Numbered from the stretch's first letter, positions 1 through 10,324 are shown. The stretch: DNA of 64,000 nt from Chitinivibrionales bacterium (GCA_028278335.1 JANQEN010000192.1:1-64000), one strand, 5' to 3'. Numbers and translations are program-made. The notes: generated by a model not told the origin, from the sequence alone.

Positions 1-109
1 TCAGGCTTTTCGGCCATATCACCTTGTAGATATGCCCTTCAAAACCTTCAAGTCTTACTAAATCATAACCTTGCACTTCTGCATCTACTCCTACTGCATG
101 ATCTGGGAT
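1..109 (-). repeat. MITE-like repeat, copy 1 (truncated by window start)
   Basis: Near-identical to 40952-41060 (tcaggcttttcggccatatcaccttgtagatatgccctt...cttgcacttctgcatctactcctactg...atctggg); the right end resembles the TIR of copies 2 and 3. Confidence 0.85.
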
Positions 110-331
110 AAACTACCCTTGATTAATTGATCCTAAAGCAATTGATTGATGCCTTTAAGGCAGAAATATCACATGATTCCATTTTATGATCGATATAGAA
201 AAAATGATTATTATTTCAGCTTAACTTAACACTGGCCAGTGAGTTGCAGTGATTGTATAATTATTGAGTAATTGTCATTCTTAGAGAATAACTTCATTGA
301 TACAAAGCATTTGAAGTGTAAGGGTTTATGA

Positions 332-1648
332 ATGAAGAAAAGAATAAACGTTGAAAACCTTCAACCTGGAACAATTGCTAAACAAAATCTCTATTCAAAG
401 CGAGACGAACTCCTTATTGGCGAAGGTACCATCATCACTGAAAAGCATCTGGCTGTTCTGAATAAACGGAATATTTTTGAGCTCTATATTCAATCAAGTA
501 AAGATGATGAGATTATGGAGATCATTGCAAAGGAGTTTACCCAGCTTGAAGATCTTGATCTTGAATTTGGAAAAAAAGGGTTTGAAAAACTAACCGATAG
601 TAAAATCTCCATTAAAATTGATAAAAAGCTGGCTGAAAAGAGCTCTGTCCCTGACACTCCCTCTGGGATGCCATTAAAAGTAGGGATTACCCAGCTTAAG
701 CCGGGGGAACGGAGTAAAGAATACCTAAACGATATTTCCCTGGCCTATAAAAATGCCCGTGAAAAAACAAGATATGTTTTAGATGCTCTTGTCAAGGGAA
801 ATACAAATTGTTCAAGTGAAATTTCCAATATTATCAAACAGTTTACCAATATCTTCCTTACCGATAAAAACATATTGCTCAATATCTCTGGGACAAATCC
901 CGATTCCGATGAATACCTGTATCACCATTCATTAAATGTGTGTATTCTGTCAATTAATATTGCGGCTTCCTATGGCTATAACAAAAAGCAGGTCCTTGAG
1001 ATTGGTGTAGGAGCGCTTCTTCATGATATCGGAATGCTTTTAATTCCCAATGAGATTCGTTACAAGCACGATCGCTTTAGCAAAGAAGATTTTTATGAAG
1101 TACAAAAGCACCCTATCTTGGGTTTACATCTTTTAGAAAAGGTAAGGGGGCTGCCGGAGTCTACCATGTACATATCCTATCAAGTACATGAACGAGAAAA
1201 CTCCACAGGATATCCAAAGCAGCGTGGGAGCCATCTTATTCATCGGTATGCTAAGCTTGTGCAGGTTGCTGATGTTTATGAGGCCCTTTCCTCTCCCCGG
1301 CCACATCGGCCTGCTTATCTTCCATACCAAGCAGCCGAAACGCTTATTAAGATGGCAAAGGCAGGCTTGATTGCCTCTGATTTTGTAAAGGCCTTTCTTA
1401 CCTATATGTCCTTGTATCCCATTGGTAGCTTGGTACTCTTAAGTAACCAATGTTTGGCAAAGGTTGTTGATACCAATAAGATTGCCTCCGATAAACCCGT
1501 TGTCAGTGTGCTTACCGATTCTAATGGTAGTTTTCTCCCGAAGCAAAGCATCTATCAATTAGATCTTTTACAAAATGAGGATTTACAAATTGAACAGGCT
1601 CTTTCTTTTAGCAACTACAAAAACATTTCGATAATGGACGGATTTTAA
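332..1648 (+). CDS. HD-GYP domain protein, likely cyclic-di-GMP phosphodiesterase
   Basis: HHSLNVC...LLHDIGM, HERENSTGYP and YAKLVQVADVYEAL motifs of the HD-GYP family. Confidence 0.9.
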   Translation: MKKRINVENLQPGTIAKQNLYSKRDELLIGEGTIITEKHLAVLNKRNIFELYIQSSKDDEIMEIIAKEFTQLEDLDLEFGKKGFEKLTDSKISIKIDKKLAEKSSVPDTPSGMPLKVGITQLKPGERSKEYLNDISLAYKNAREKTRYVLDALVKGNTNCSSEISNIIKQFTNIFLTDKNILLNISGTNPDSDEYLYHHSLNVCILSINIAASYGYNKKQVLEIGVGALLHDIGMLLIPNEIRYKHDRFSKEDFYEVQKHPILGLHLLEKVRGLPESTMYISYQVHERENSTGYPKQRGSHLIHRYAKLVQVADVYEALSSPRPHRPAYLPYQAAETLIKMAKAGLIASDFVKAFLTYMSLYPIGSLVLLSNQCLAKVVDTNKIASDKPVVSVLTDSNGSFLPKQSIYQLDLLQNEDLQIEQALSFSNYKNISIMDGF

Positions 1649-1669
1649 CACATATTTAGCGGTGTTCCA

Positions 1670-2149
1670 TCACTTTTTCTTGCTGTTTGTCTTGTCAATA
1701 TAATGGATAAGTGCATGGTCTGCTTGGTGCAGTCGTCGCGCAAGTTCCCGTGCAATGTTCAGTATTAACATAGAAAAAACATTTTTATTCTCAGAACAGA
1801 GTTGCATTAAGGCACATCGGGATAATACTAAAAACTCCGAATCTTTTGTGAGTATCACTGAGGCACTGTGATCCTGTACCCCAATGACAGATGCTTCACC
1901 AATGCAATTTCCTGGTCCTAAGGTAATAAGGTCAATCGGGTTTTCATCCATGTTAAGAACAATGCGAATTTCCCCAGAAAGAATAATAAAAATATCCGTT
2001 GCTTCAGTACTCTCCTTGATGAGAATGGCATCTTTACGCATCTTTACAATAGAACATTTCGAACAAATTTCATCAAGAAACCTATCTTCAATCCCAGAAA
2101 AAATGGTGACGGTCTTTAGTAAATTGTGTAATTGTGGATCGACTTCCAT
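1670..2149 (-). CDS. Cyclic nucleotide-binding (cNMP/CAP-like) domain protein without an obvious HTH
   Basis: 159 aa with the cNMP-binding fold pattern (FLDEICSKCS..., GEIRIVLN, LGPGNCIGEASVIG); no DNA-binding C-terminus. Confidence 0.8.
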   Translation of the reverse strand: MEVDPQLHNLLKTVTIFSGIEDRFLDEICSKCSIVKMRKDAILIKESTEATDIFIILSGEIRIVLNMDENPIDLITLGPGNCIGEASVIGVQDHSASVILTKDSEFLVLSRCALMQLCSENKNVFSMLILNIARELARRLHQADHALIHYIDKTNSKKK

Positions 2150-2337
2150 AGTTATTCTATCCTTTGGAGTTCTTTTACAAATATAAAATATATGCTGGAT
2201 GCCCCCTTTAAATTAAAAGGGCTGAATATTATTCTTCTTTTTAGATCCAACATTTTACGTAATGAATTGAGTATCACTAAATCCCAATGCTATTTTATAT
2301 GCCATACAACGAATTACTTAATTATAAAGAGGGAGTT

Positions 2338-3432
2338 ATGGGATTAACTGCTGGCATAATTGGATTACCTAATGTTGGAAAGTCAACTATATTCAATGCC
2401 CTCTGTAAGGGTAGTGCCGCAGCGGAAAATTACCCATTTTGTACTATTGATCCAAATAATGGTATTGTTGCAATACCCGATGATCGCCTACGACGCATGA
2501 CTACCTATTTAGAAACAAAAAAAGTTGTTCCTACCTTCTTGGAGCTTGTTGACATTGCCGGTCTTGTCAAGGGTGCATCAAAGGGTGAGGGATTAGGCAA
2601 TCAATTCTTAGGGCATGTAAAGAATGTAAATGCTTTGGTGCATGTTGTTCGTTGTTTTACTGATGAAGATGTGAGTCATGTCCATGGACAGTGTGATTCT
2701 ATTTCCGATGTTGAGGTTGTACAAACTGAATTGATTCTAAAGGATTTAGAAACAGTTCAACGGGGAATTGAGAGAATGGAGAAGGTTTCCAAGTCCGGCG
2801 AAAAAGAGGCGAAATCCAAATTGGAGCTGTTTAAAAAAGCTCATTCAGAGCTTTCTAAAGGAAATAATCTTCGAGAAATATTTACTGATAATAATTCACA
2901 ATCATGGTTAGAAGAACTTCATTTGTTAACTATGAAGGATATCCTCTATGTGGCAAATGTTGACGAAGAGGCATTGCAAATGGATGCTGAGCAAGTTTTA
3001 TCCATTGAAAAGTTTGCTCAAGATCAAGGTGCTCAATGTATTAGAATATGTGGAAAGATCGAGGCTGAAATCGCAGAACTTCCCCAAGAGGATCGACAGG
3101 AGTTTTTAGAGAGTTTAGGGCTTTCTCAATCAGGATTGCATGTGCTAGCTGTTTCTATGTATTCACTTTTGGGATTGAGAACCTTTTTTACTCACAATGA
3201 GAATGAGAACCGCGCTTGGACAATCAAAGCGGGTACACATGCGCAATCTGCAGCAGGAGTTATTCACACAGATTTTGAAAAGGGATTTATTAAAGCAGAG
3301 GTTTATGAATTAACTGACTTAGAGCAGTATGGTTCTGAGGCATCCCTGCGCTCTGCAGGAAAAATTCGCCAGGAAGGGCGAGACTACACTGTCCAAGACG
3401 GTGATATTATACTCTTTAAATTTAATGTATGA
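2338..3432 (+). CDS. ychF: Ribosome-binding ATPase/GTPase YchF
   Basis: MGLTAGIIGLPNVGKSTIFNALCKGSAAAENYPFCTIDPN; the ATG at 2338 follows AGAGGGAG, so the ORF-track start at 2287 is upstream of the likely start. Confidence 0.95.
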   Translation: MGLTAGIIGLPNVGKSTIFNALCKGSAAAENYPFCTIDPNNGIVAIPDDRLRRMTTYLETKKVVPTFLELVDIAGLVKGASKGEGLGNQFLGHVKNVNALVHVVRCFTDEDVSHVHGQCDSISDVEVVQTELILKDLETVQRGIERMEKVSKSGEKEAKSKLELFKKAHSELSKGNNLREIFTDNNSQSWLEELHLLTMKDILYVANVDEEALQMDAEQVLSIEKFAQDQGAQCIRICGKIEAEIAELPQEDRQEFLESLGLSQSGLHVLAVSMYSLLGLRTFFTHNENENRAWTIKAGTHAQSAAGVIHTDFEKGFIKAEVYELTDLEQYGSEASLRSAGKIRQEGRDYTVQDGDIILFKFNV

Positions 3433-3450
3433 TGAACAGGAAAGGCTTGT

Positions 3451-4662
3451 ATGAAAAGAGTGTTTGATTATGTGGTTCGTTCGATTTTTTGGGGACTCTC
3501 CCGTCTTTTTGTTTATGCCTATATCCGCCAAAAGTTTAATATTCGAAAAGAGGATTCCTTTGATCCCATCCCTAAACCTCCCTTTATTATGATTTCGAAT
3601 CATGGTACCTTTTTCGATCCTTGGATTGTGGGTCATTATAGTAAATATCCCATATCAATCATGAATAACGAGGATGCCTTCAAAGCTCCCTGGATAGTGC
3701 GATGGTATTTGCAAAATATTGGAACCTTTCCCAAAAAAAAAGGAGCCTCTGATTTTAAAGCAATGAAAACGACTCTCAAACGTCTAAGTCTTGGTTATCC
3801 GGTGCTTATTTTTCCTGAGGGTCAGACGACTTGGGATGGTTCGACGCAAGTTATTTATGCTGGAATAGAGAAAATTATAAAAAAAGCAAAGGTTCCCTGC
3901 GTGATTATGCGGGTTCGGGGAAACTTCCTCAGTAAACCTTGGTGGGCGGATACTTTTCGAAAAGGTATTGTCCGAGTTTCTTGTCGGGTTATCAAACCGG
4001 AAAGCATTGCTTCCATGAGTGAAGAGGAACTTTTAAATGAGATGGTTACCTCCCTTTCTCATAATGATATTGAGGATAAAAATAATCAACAAATGAGATT
4101 TACCGGTGAGAATTTAGCCGAAGGACTACATCGATTTATTTGGATCTGTAAAGAATGCCGCAGCGAGGATACATTGGTAACCCAGGGTGATATGCTCTCC
4201 TGTACACACTGCAATGCTTCTTGGAAGGTGGATTCACATTTTCGACTTACTCGAGAGCAAAAAGAAGAAGGTGAATCAAATCTTTATGAGTGGGCTCTTT
4301 GGCATAAAAAACAAGTTCGTGAGAAGATTGCCAGTAAAAAAAGTACTGAGCAGCTTTCCGAGAATATACGAGTGCAATACTGTACAGTAAATACTAATGG
4401 CTCTGTAAATATTGTGGCTGAGGGAAAATTGACTTTGACAAAAAAGGAGTTGTTCTTTGTTGGTGTGGATAAGAATCAATCCTTTTCCTTACCAGTAAAG
4501 GAGATTACCGATTATGTATACCAGCGGAAAGATACTTTTGAATGTAGACGGAAAAATAGATCCTATCGATTCCGTATCATTGACCATAGTCCAATGAAGT
4601 GGGTATATTACTTGCGATATTTACATGGCTATGAACAGTTAGAGCAACAGGGGTATCAATAG
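3451..4662 (+). CDS. PlsC-type 1-acyl-glycerol-3-phosphate acyltransferase with C-terminal extension
   Basis: NHGTFFDPW and FPEGQTTWDG motifs; a CKEC...CTHC zinc-ribbon-like segment in the C-terminal half. Confidence 0.85.
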   Translation: MKRVFDYVVRSIFWGLSRLFVYAYIRQKFNIRKEDSFDPIPKPPFIMISNHGTFFDPWIVGHYSKYPISIMNNEDAFKAPWIVRWYLQNIGTFPKKKGASDFKAMKTTLKRLSLGYPVLIFPEGQTTWDGSTQVIYAGIEKIIKKAKVPCVIMRVRGNFLSKPWWADTFRKGIVRVSCRVIKPESIASMSEEELLNEMVTSLSHNDIEDKNNQQMRFTGENLAEGLHRFIWICKECRSEDTLVTQGDMLSCTHCNASWKVDSHFRLTREQKEEGESNLYEWALWHKKQVREKIASKKSTEQLSENIRVQYCTVNTNGSVNIVAEGKLTLTKKELFFVGVDKNQSFSLPVKEITDYVYQRKDTFECRRKNRSYRFRIIDHSPMKWVYYLRYLHGYEQLEQQGYQ

Positions 4663-4671
4663 GTGTTTGGC

Positions 4672-5775
4672 TTAATCGTCACGATCACCTTTGATAAAAT
4701 CTTCGGTCATTTTTCGTGCTATTTCATCGGTAAATTGTTTAGGGGGATGTTTGCAAAAATAGGCTGAGGGAGAATAGAGAACGCCCCCAATATTTCTATC
4801 AATAGCTACTTTACAACATCGAATTGAATCTATCGCAACTCCTGCAGAGTTTGGAGAATCCTCAACGGAGAGTCTCAGCTCTAAATTCATTGGTACATCA
4901 CCAAAAAGTTTACCCTCCATACGAATAAAACAGACCTTGTTATCTTTTTGCCACGGGACATAATCAGAAGGGCCTATGTGAATATTCTCTTTTTCAAGGC
5001 GTTCTGCTGTAACCGATTGAACAGCTTCGGTCTTTGACTTTCGCTTAGAGGCCAATCGTTCTTTGTTGAGCATGTTAAGGAAGTCGGTGTTGCCTCCGGT
5101 GTTAAGCTGATATGTACGGTCGAGCTTTACACCACGATTTTTGAAAAGGTCGGTAAGCACCCGATGGGTTATGGTAGCACCTAATTGAGCTTTTATATCA
5201 TCACCGATTATTGGGATGTTGCATTCTTCAAACTTCTTTGCCCACTGTTCATCGCTGGAAATAAATACCGGCATGTTGTTGATAAAAGCGACTCTCGCTT
5301 CTAAAGCGCATTCTGCATAGAATCGGGCGGCCTCTTCACTACCCACTGGTAAATAATTAACTAAAATCTCAGCTCCTGAATTTTTTAGCTCCGCTACAAT
5401 TTCTTCTTTGGTAGGCTCTTTTTCCGTAGATACAACGAAGGTTCTCTTCTCATCATACTCTTGCATATGTTCTGAGATACCATCAAGAGATTTACCCATT
5501 TTTACTATAACACCAGTTTGGGGCATAGATGGTTGGAAAATAGTTGTACAATTGGGTGGTGCAAAAATGGCTTCATTAATATCGGTACCCACTTTTCGTG
5601 TGTCTATATCAAAAGCCGCAACAACTTCGATATCATAGGGCTTATAACCACCAATATCCCAATGCATGAGTCCGACAGCTTGGGACTCTCTTTGAGACTT
5701 GTAGAACTCAATCCCCTGAAGAAGAGAACTTGCGCAGTTTCCCACACCAACTACTGCAATTTTTATCAAGCCCAC
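4672..5775 (-). CDS. Inositol-3-phosphate synthase (myo-inositol-1-phosphate synthase)
   Basis: IKIAVVGVGNCASSLLQGIEFYK, NTGGNTDFLNML, DDIKAQLGATITHR; likely GTG start at 5775 behind GGAGG. Confidence 0.9.
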   Translation of the reverse strand: MGLIKIAVVGVGNCASSLLQGIEFYKSQRESQAVGLMHWDIGGYKPYDIEVVAAFDIDTRKVGTDINEAIFAPPNCTTIFQPSMPQTGVIVKMGKSLDGISEHMQEYDEKRTFVVSTEKEPTKEEIVAELKNSGAEILVNYLPVGSEEAARFYAECALEARVAFINNMPVFISSDEQWAKKFEECNIPIIGDDIKAQLGATITHRVLTDLFKNRGVKLDRTYQLNTGGNTDFLNMLNKERLASKRKSKTEAVQSVTAERLEKENIHIGPSDYVPWQKDNKVCFIRMEGKLFGDVPMNLELRLSVEDSPNSAGVAIDSIRCCKVAIDRNIGGVLYSPSAYFCKHPPKQFTDEIARKMTEDFIKGDRDD

Positions 5776-5939
5776 TTGTTGTGACCTCCAAAACAATCCA
5801 GTTTGTTCACGCTAACTCATTGAACCAATAATTAATCTCTCTACGATCGAATATACGTGATAGAGACCTACTCATAAAATATCTTTTTTTTCTGGAGACA
5901 GGTTAATAGAAGTTATTCTCCTTAAATGAGCGATTGATG

Positions 5940-6491
5940 TTACTCATCTTGGGCACAATCAAGAATAGCATTTATTTGCTCTTGACCAACGGTCAACTTC
6001 ACTTGGACTCGCCAAATATTGCCGGACAATTTTTCTGATGATTCAATATCCTTATCGCCCTCTTCAATGCAAAAATGAAGACGATCTATGGTGATATTTT
6101 TTTTGTTTGTTGCCTTTCCAATCTGTTTTGCAAGATGCTTAATTGCCATATCCATGGCTTTCATGTTTGCCACAAATTGATCCGCTCCTTGCGCAGTCCC
6201 CTTAGAATACGCTTCTCCAAGCTCAGCAGCACCAGATAAGAGTGATCGAGTGTCTCCCTGCACAATGTCCCAAGTGCCATTGGTTTTGATATACACCGAC
6301 TCACCATTTTCAAGGAGTACGGTCGTATTTTGCTCTAATCGTCGGGATATATCAGCTGCGTAATGCCAGGTGTGATCATCATGGAGGAGCACTGATAAAC
6401 CATCGTCCACTTCAAGGACCATATCATCAGCAACAACTAAGAATAGGAAAAAATATAGAAGAGTTAATACTGCAAACTTAAATCTAGGCAT
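5940..6491 (-). CDS. Exported hypothetical protein (DUF3157-like 'LDDGxxxxLxDDxTWxY' motif)
   Basis: Signal-like N-terminus MPRFKFAVLTLLYFFLFLVVA and VLEVDDGLSVLLHDDHTWHYA; start chosen at 6491 behind AAGGAGG, downstream of the ORF-track start. Confidence 0.6.
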   Translation of the reverse strand: MPRFKFAVLTLLYFFLFLVVADDMVLEVDDGLSVLLHDDHTWHYAADISRRLEQNTTVLLENGESVYIKTNGTWDIVQGDTRSLLSGAAELGEAYSKGTAQGADQFVANMKAMDMAIKHLAKQIGKATNKKNITIDRLHFCIEEGDKDIESSEKLSGNIWRVQVKLTVGQEQINAILDCAQDE

Positions 6492-6516
6492 GGTGAGCCT
6501 CCTTTTTGGGGCTTTG

Positions 6517-7621
6517 TTATTGAAAGGAAAGCAAGTAGCCCTCAATAAATTCATCAATTTTTCCATCTAAGACAGCTTGGGCATTTGATGTTTCAATGGA
6601 AGTGCGATGATCTTTAACAAGGTTGTAAGGGTGAAGAATATAGGATCGAATTTGATTACCCCACTCAATTTTCTTTTTATCAGCCAATTTCTCTTCCCTT
6701 TTTTTCTCCTCTTCTTCCTTGAAATATTGGCGAACCCGAGCTTTTAAAAGCTTTAATGCTACAGTTCGATTTTTTAGCTGAGAGCGTTCATTTTGACACT
6801 GAACAACAATATTAGTCGGAATATGAGTCATACGAACAGCAGAATCGGTCTTATTAACATGTTGACCTCCCGCTCCACTTGCCCGATAGGTGTCAATGCG
6901 GATATCCTCTTCGTTGATTGCGTATTCATCGGAGTCTTCCACGATGGGGTATGCATAGATCGAGGCAAATGAGGTATGTCGTCTGGCATTTGAATCAAAG
7001 GGTGAAATTCTAACGAGTCTATGTACGCCCGATTCTGCTTTAAGGTGTCCGTAGGGATAGTATCCCTGCACCTCGATGGTGACACTTTTTACACCGGCCA
7101 CCTCGCCAGGTAGTATGTCGTGGATTATATAGGCATAATCATTATTCTCAAACCATCGACAATACATACGGAAGAGCATGTCACACCAATCGCAGCTCTC
7201 CTTACCTCCAGCACCACTATGAATAGTTAAGATCGCCGGGCAATCATCATCCTCTCCGCTGAGTTTGCGAATAAATTCTAAATGGTTAACTTCCTGGATT
7301 AATTGTTGTACTTGGGGGATTAATTCATTTATAGCCGCGGTATCACTCTCTTCCTGGGCAATTTCAAAAAAGGTACCCACCTCTTCTGCGTCATGATGTG
7401 CTTTTTCCCAAGGCTCAATCACCTTTTTTAAAAGGGTGATACGCTTTAATGTGTTCTGAGCTTCCTCAGATTTATCCCAGAAATCAGGAGCGGTCGTCTT
7501 TTTCTCTAATATTGATACTTCATCCCGTTTCTGGTCGATGTCAAAGAAACCTCCGAAGATTATCAACTCGTTTTTCAAGGTCTTTTATTTTTTCAGGAAG
7601 ATTTATGAGTTCATTTTCCAT
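6517..7621 (-). CDS. prfB: Peptide chain release factor 2, expressed via programmed +1 frameshift
   Basis: GAGGKESCDWCDML and RASGAGGQHVNKTDSAVR (RF family GGQ motif). The true start ATG at 7621 gives MENELINLPEKIKDLEKRVDNLRRFL followed by in-frame UGA; CGG AGG TTT CTT TGA C frameshift site at 7540-7557; zero frame continues as DIDQKRDEVS. Confidence 0.95.
7540..7557 (-). promoter_or_regulatory. RF2 programmed +1 frameshift site (CGG AGG TTT CTT TGA C)
   Basis: Internal SD-like GGAGG (complement of 7550-7554), 3-nt spacer, CTT slip codon, UGA at complement(7541-7543), followed by C. Confidence 0.95.
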
Positions 7622-7925
7622 GATGTACTTATCCTTCATTGAGAGCATTATATAAGAATCACATTTTGTATTTATAGGATTTAAAAAGGTTATAAATATA
7701 AAACATTAACCACTTTAAAATAAATTGAATAACCGCATCCTGATAAGCATTTATAGTATACTGAAGAAAATAAATACGTAATAAAATTTTTTAAATACGA
7801 AAACGTAATTGATATTTCTAAGATAGCGCTGTTCTATTTGTAAATTTATACTCTTTTCTTGCTCCAAAATTGAGAAGGGTGTTATATTTCTTGATCTCTA
7901 TAATAGTGAGGAATAAGAAATCGAT

Positions 7926-8678
7926 ATGAATGAGGTAAATTTGGAATCTGAATCCACACCCAAGGTTTTAATTATTGTCCCAACCTATAATGAACGGGAA
8001 AACATTGTTCTTCTTATTCCTGAGATTAGAAAACAGCTACCCCTTGCGCATATACTAATCGTTGATGACTCATCACCGGATGGAACTTCCGATTGCGTTA
8101 AAGAGATGGCACAATCTCATGAAAACCTTTTTATTGTTGATAGAAAGAAAAAGGAAGGGCTTGGTAAAGCCTATATCTGCGGATTCAAGTGGGCGTTGGA
8201 GAAAGAGTATGATTTAATATTTGAAATGGATGCGGACTTTTCTCATAATCCCAAGTATTTGCCTGACTTTATTAAGGCAAGCAAAGATGCTGATCTTGTG
8301 ATTGGTTCCCGATATATATCAGGGGTGAATGTTGTTGATTGGCCAATGTCTCGGTTGCTGTTAAGCTATTTTGGTAATTTGGGGGCTCGTATTGTCGCTG
8401 GAATTCCAGTACAAGATTGCACTGGTGGATTTAAATGCTTTAAAAGTAAGGTCCTTCGTAGTCTAAACCTGAATAAGGTTGCTTCATCGGGATACTCCTT
8501 TCAGGTAGAGATGAATTATTATGTTTGGCGACAGGGATTTAAAATCGTAGAGATACCGATAGTTTTTACTGATAGAAAAATAGGTGTTTCAAAGATGTCA
8601 ACTAAAATTGTCCAAGAAGCACTAGCCCTTCTTTGGAAGCTACGATTGATGTCTCTATTTAGTGCAAGAAAGAAATAG
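7926..8678 (+). CDS. GT2 glycosyltransferase, polyprenol-phosphate mannosyltransferase (Dpm1)-like
   Basis: VLIIVPTYNERENI, ILIVDDSSPDGT, FEMDADFSHNPKYLPD, GSRY, CTGGFKCF. Confidence 0.85.
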   Translation: MNEVNLESESTPKVLIIVPTYNERENIVLLIPEIRKQLPLAHILIVDDSSPDGTSDCVKEMAQSHENLFIVDRKKKEGLGKAYICGFKWALEKEYDLIFEMDADFSHNPKYLPDFIKASKDADLVIGSRYISGVNVVDWPMSRLLLSYFGNLGARIVAGIPVQDCTGGFKCFKSKVLRSLNLNKVASSGYSFQVEMNYYVWRQGFKIVEIPIVFTDRKIGVSKMSTKIVQEALALLWKLRLMSLFSARKK

Positions 8679-8689
8679 TTGTTTGCATT

Positions 8690-10324
8690 ATGACACAAAA
8701 AGAGCCTTCTCCACTCATCTCCGTTGTTATTGTCAACTATAAGGTCCCCGATGAGATTGCCCAATTAGTTCGGTCTTTGCAGCAAGCAGAACTCTATGAT
8801 CGAGCTGAAGTGATTGTTGTAGACAATGCTTCAGAGGATGACTCTCAGTCAATATTAACTCAAGAGTTTCCAGAGTTAAAATGGATTTCCTTAAAAAATA
8901 ATATTGGTTTTGGCAAGGCCTGTAACGTGGGATCTCAGAGAAGTCGAGGAGAGTATATACTTTTTATTAATCCTGACACCCTTGTTTCAAAAAATACATT
9001 ACAGGTCTCCTTTGATTTTATGGAATCGCATCAAGAGGTTGGCATCTTGGGTCCAAAAATTATTAAGCATGATGGAACATTTCAGATTCAATGCAGGAGG
9101 AGCTTTCCAACGCCTCTCAGTGGATTCAGCTATCTTTTTGGCCTAAATAAATTGTTTCCTAAGAGTAAGGCTCTGGGAAAATATTTCTATACCCATATCA
9201 ATCCAGATGTTAGCATGGAAGTTGATGCTATATCTGGATCATACATGTTTGTTCGACAAGAGCTATTTAATAAGATGGGTGGCTTTGATAAAGACTTTTT
9301 CATGTATGGAGAGGATCTTGATCTTTGTGCTCGCTGTAAAGAGCTTGGCTATAAAGTATGGTATAATCCAACTACACAAATAGTCCATTTTAAGGGAAAA
9401 AGTAGTACAAAAAATTTACTTAAGACACGTTTGGCTTTCTATGAGTCCATGATAATTTTTTCGAAAAAGTATAAACACTCCTATGGCACCTTTTTTCCGG
9501 GATGGCTTCTTACTCTGGGTATTTTTATCCAAGCGACATTGAATATTGGAACGATATTTCTTAAATCATCAACAGCCCTTTTTATAGATTTTTTTACGAT
9601 AAACTTTGTAACCTGGGCAGTGATAACATTGCGTTTTCTTTTGGTTACTCCGGAAAACTTCTATGTGGTAGCCGATAAGTTTATGATGATAGGGATGCAT
9701 CTATTTATATCAATAGCCTTCATTACGACCTATGCCTATCGAGGTGTATACTCTTCAGAGCGCTATTCTGCAAAAAACACGTTTTTTGCCGGACTTGTTG
9801 CCTCAACAATCTTTCTTTCTGGCGTGTACTTTATTAAATCAATGGCGCTTTCACGAATTGCTTTTGGTATATCGGCTCTGCTTATTTCGATTGTCCTCGT
9901 CGGATGGCGAGAACTGTTACCACGGATTTTGACAAATGTCAAACAGCAGATTTACACTACGGGGCGCGTGCTGGTCTTAGGTAATGATACTATTGCATCT
10001 ATACTTATAAAAAATATTGAAGCAGATAAAACAGCTCAAATTTATGGGGTTATATGGCCAACAGAAGATGACAAGACGATTCCAGCTGTGTTTCAAGGAT
10101 ATCCTGTAATAGGTCGAATTCAGGATTTACGAAAAATTCTTGACCAGAAACAAATTGATCTTTTGCTAGTAGCAACCACTCAATCTTGGTACTCTGCTGT
10201 TATTGAGGCTCTGACCTTTTTACACTTAAAGCATCTTACCATCCGTTGGGTTCCACTCATGCTTTTTAACCTACCCTCGGAGAAGCTTCCTACTTCTATT
10301 CCGCTCAATGATTTTTCAATTTAA
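8690..10324 (+). CDS. GT2 glycosyltransferase fused to a multi-TM segment and a CoA-binding/Rossmann-like domain resembling the N-terminal half of polyprenyl glycosylphosphotransferases
   Basis: N-terminus VVIVNYKVPDEI...VVDNASEDDS...NPDT; middle hydrophobic helices; C-terminus RVLVLGNDTIASILIKNIEADKTAQIYGVIW...VIGRIQDLRKILDQKQIDLLLVAT, then stop. Confidence 0.7.
   Translation: MTQKEPSPLISVVIVNYKVPDEIAQLVRSLQQAELYDRAEVIVVDNASEDDSQSILTQEFPELKWISLKNNIGFGKACNVGSQRSRGEYILFINPDTLVSKNTLQVSFDFMESHQEVGILGPKIIKHDGTFQIQCRRSFPTPLSGFSYLFGLNKLFPKSKALGKYFYTHINPDVSMEVDAISGSYMFVRQELFNKMGGFDKDFFMYGEDLDLCARCKELGYKVWYNPTTQIVHFKGKSSTKNLLKTRLAFYESMIIFSKKYKHSYGTFFPGWLLTLGIFIQATLNIGTIFLKSSTALFIDFFTINFVTWAVITLRFLLVTPENFYVVADKFMMIGMHLFISIAFITTYAYRGVYSSERYSAKNTFFAGLVASTIFLSGVYFIKSMALSRIAFGISALLISIVLVGWRELLPRILTNVKQQIYTTGRVLVLGNDTIASILIKNIEADKTAQIYGVIWPTEDDKTIPAVFQGYPVIGRIQDLRKILDQKQIDLLLVATTQSWYSAVIEALTFLHLKHLTIRWVPLMLFNLPSEKLPTSIPLNDFSI

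Noticed and set aside
1133-1330. Small ORFs opposite or out of frame with long genes (e.g. 1133-1330, 1188-1370, 1884-2186, 3319-3636, 8519-8764, 27448-27813, 28140-28460, 44461-44703, 60855-61247).
   Set aside because: They are fully contained in well-supported genes, have no recognisable domain and no ribosome-binding context; most likely spurious.
3731-3740. Poly-A tract in the acyltransferase gene, and a T9 run near 28074 in the RlpA-like gene, as phase-variation tracts.
   Set aside because: A/T runs of this length are expected in an AT-rich genome, unlike the G12 tract.
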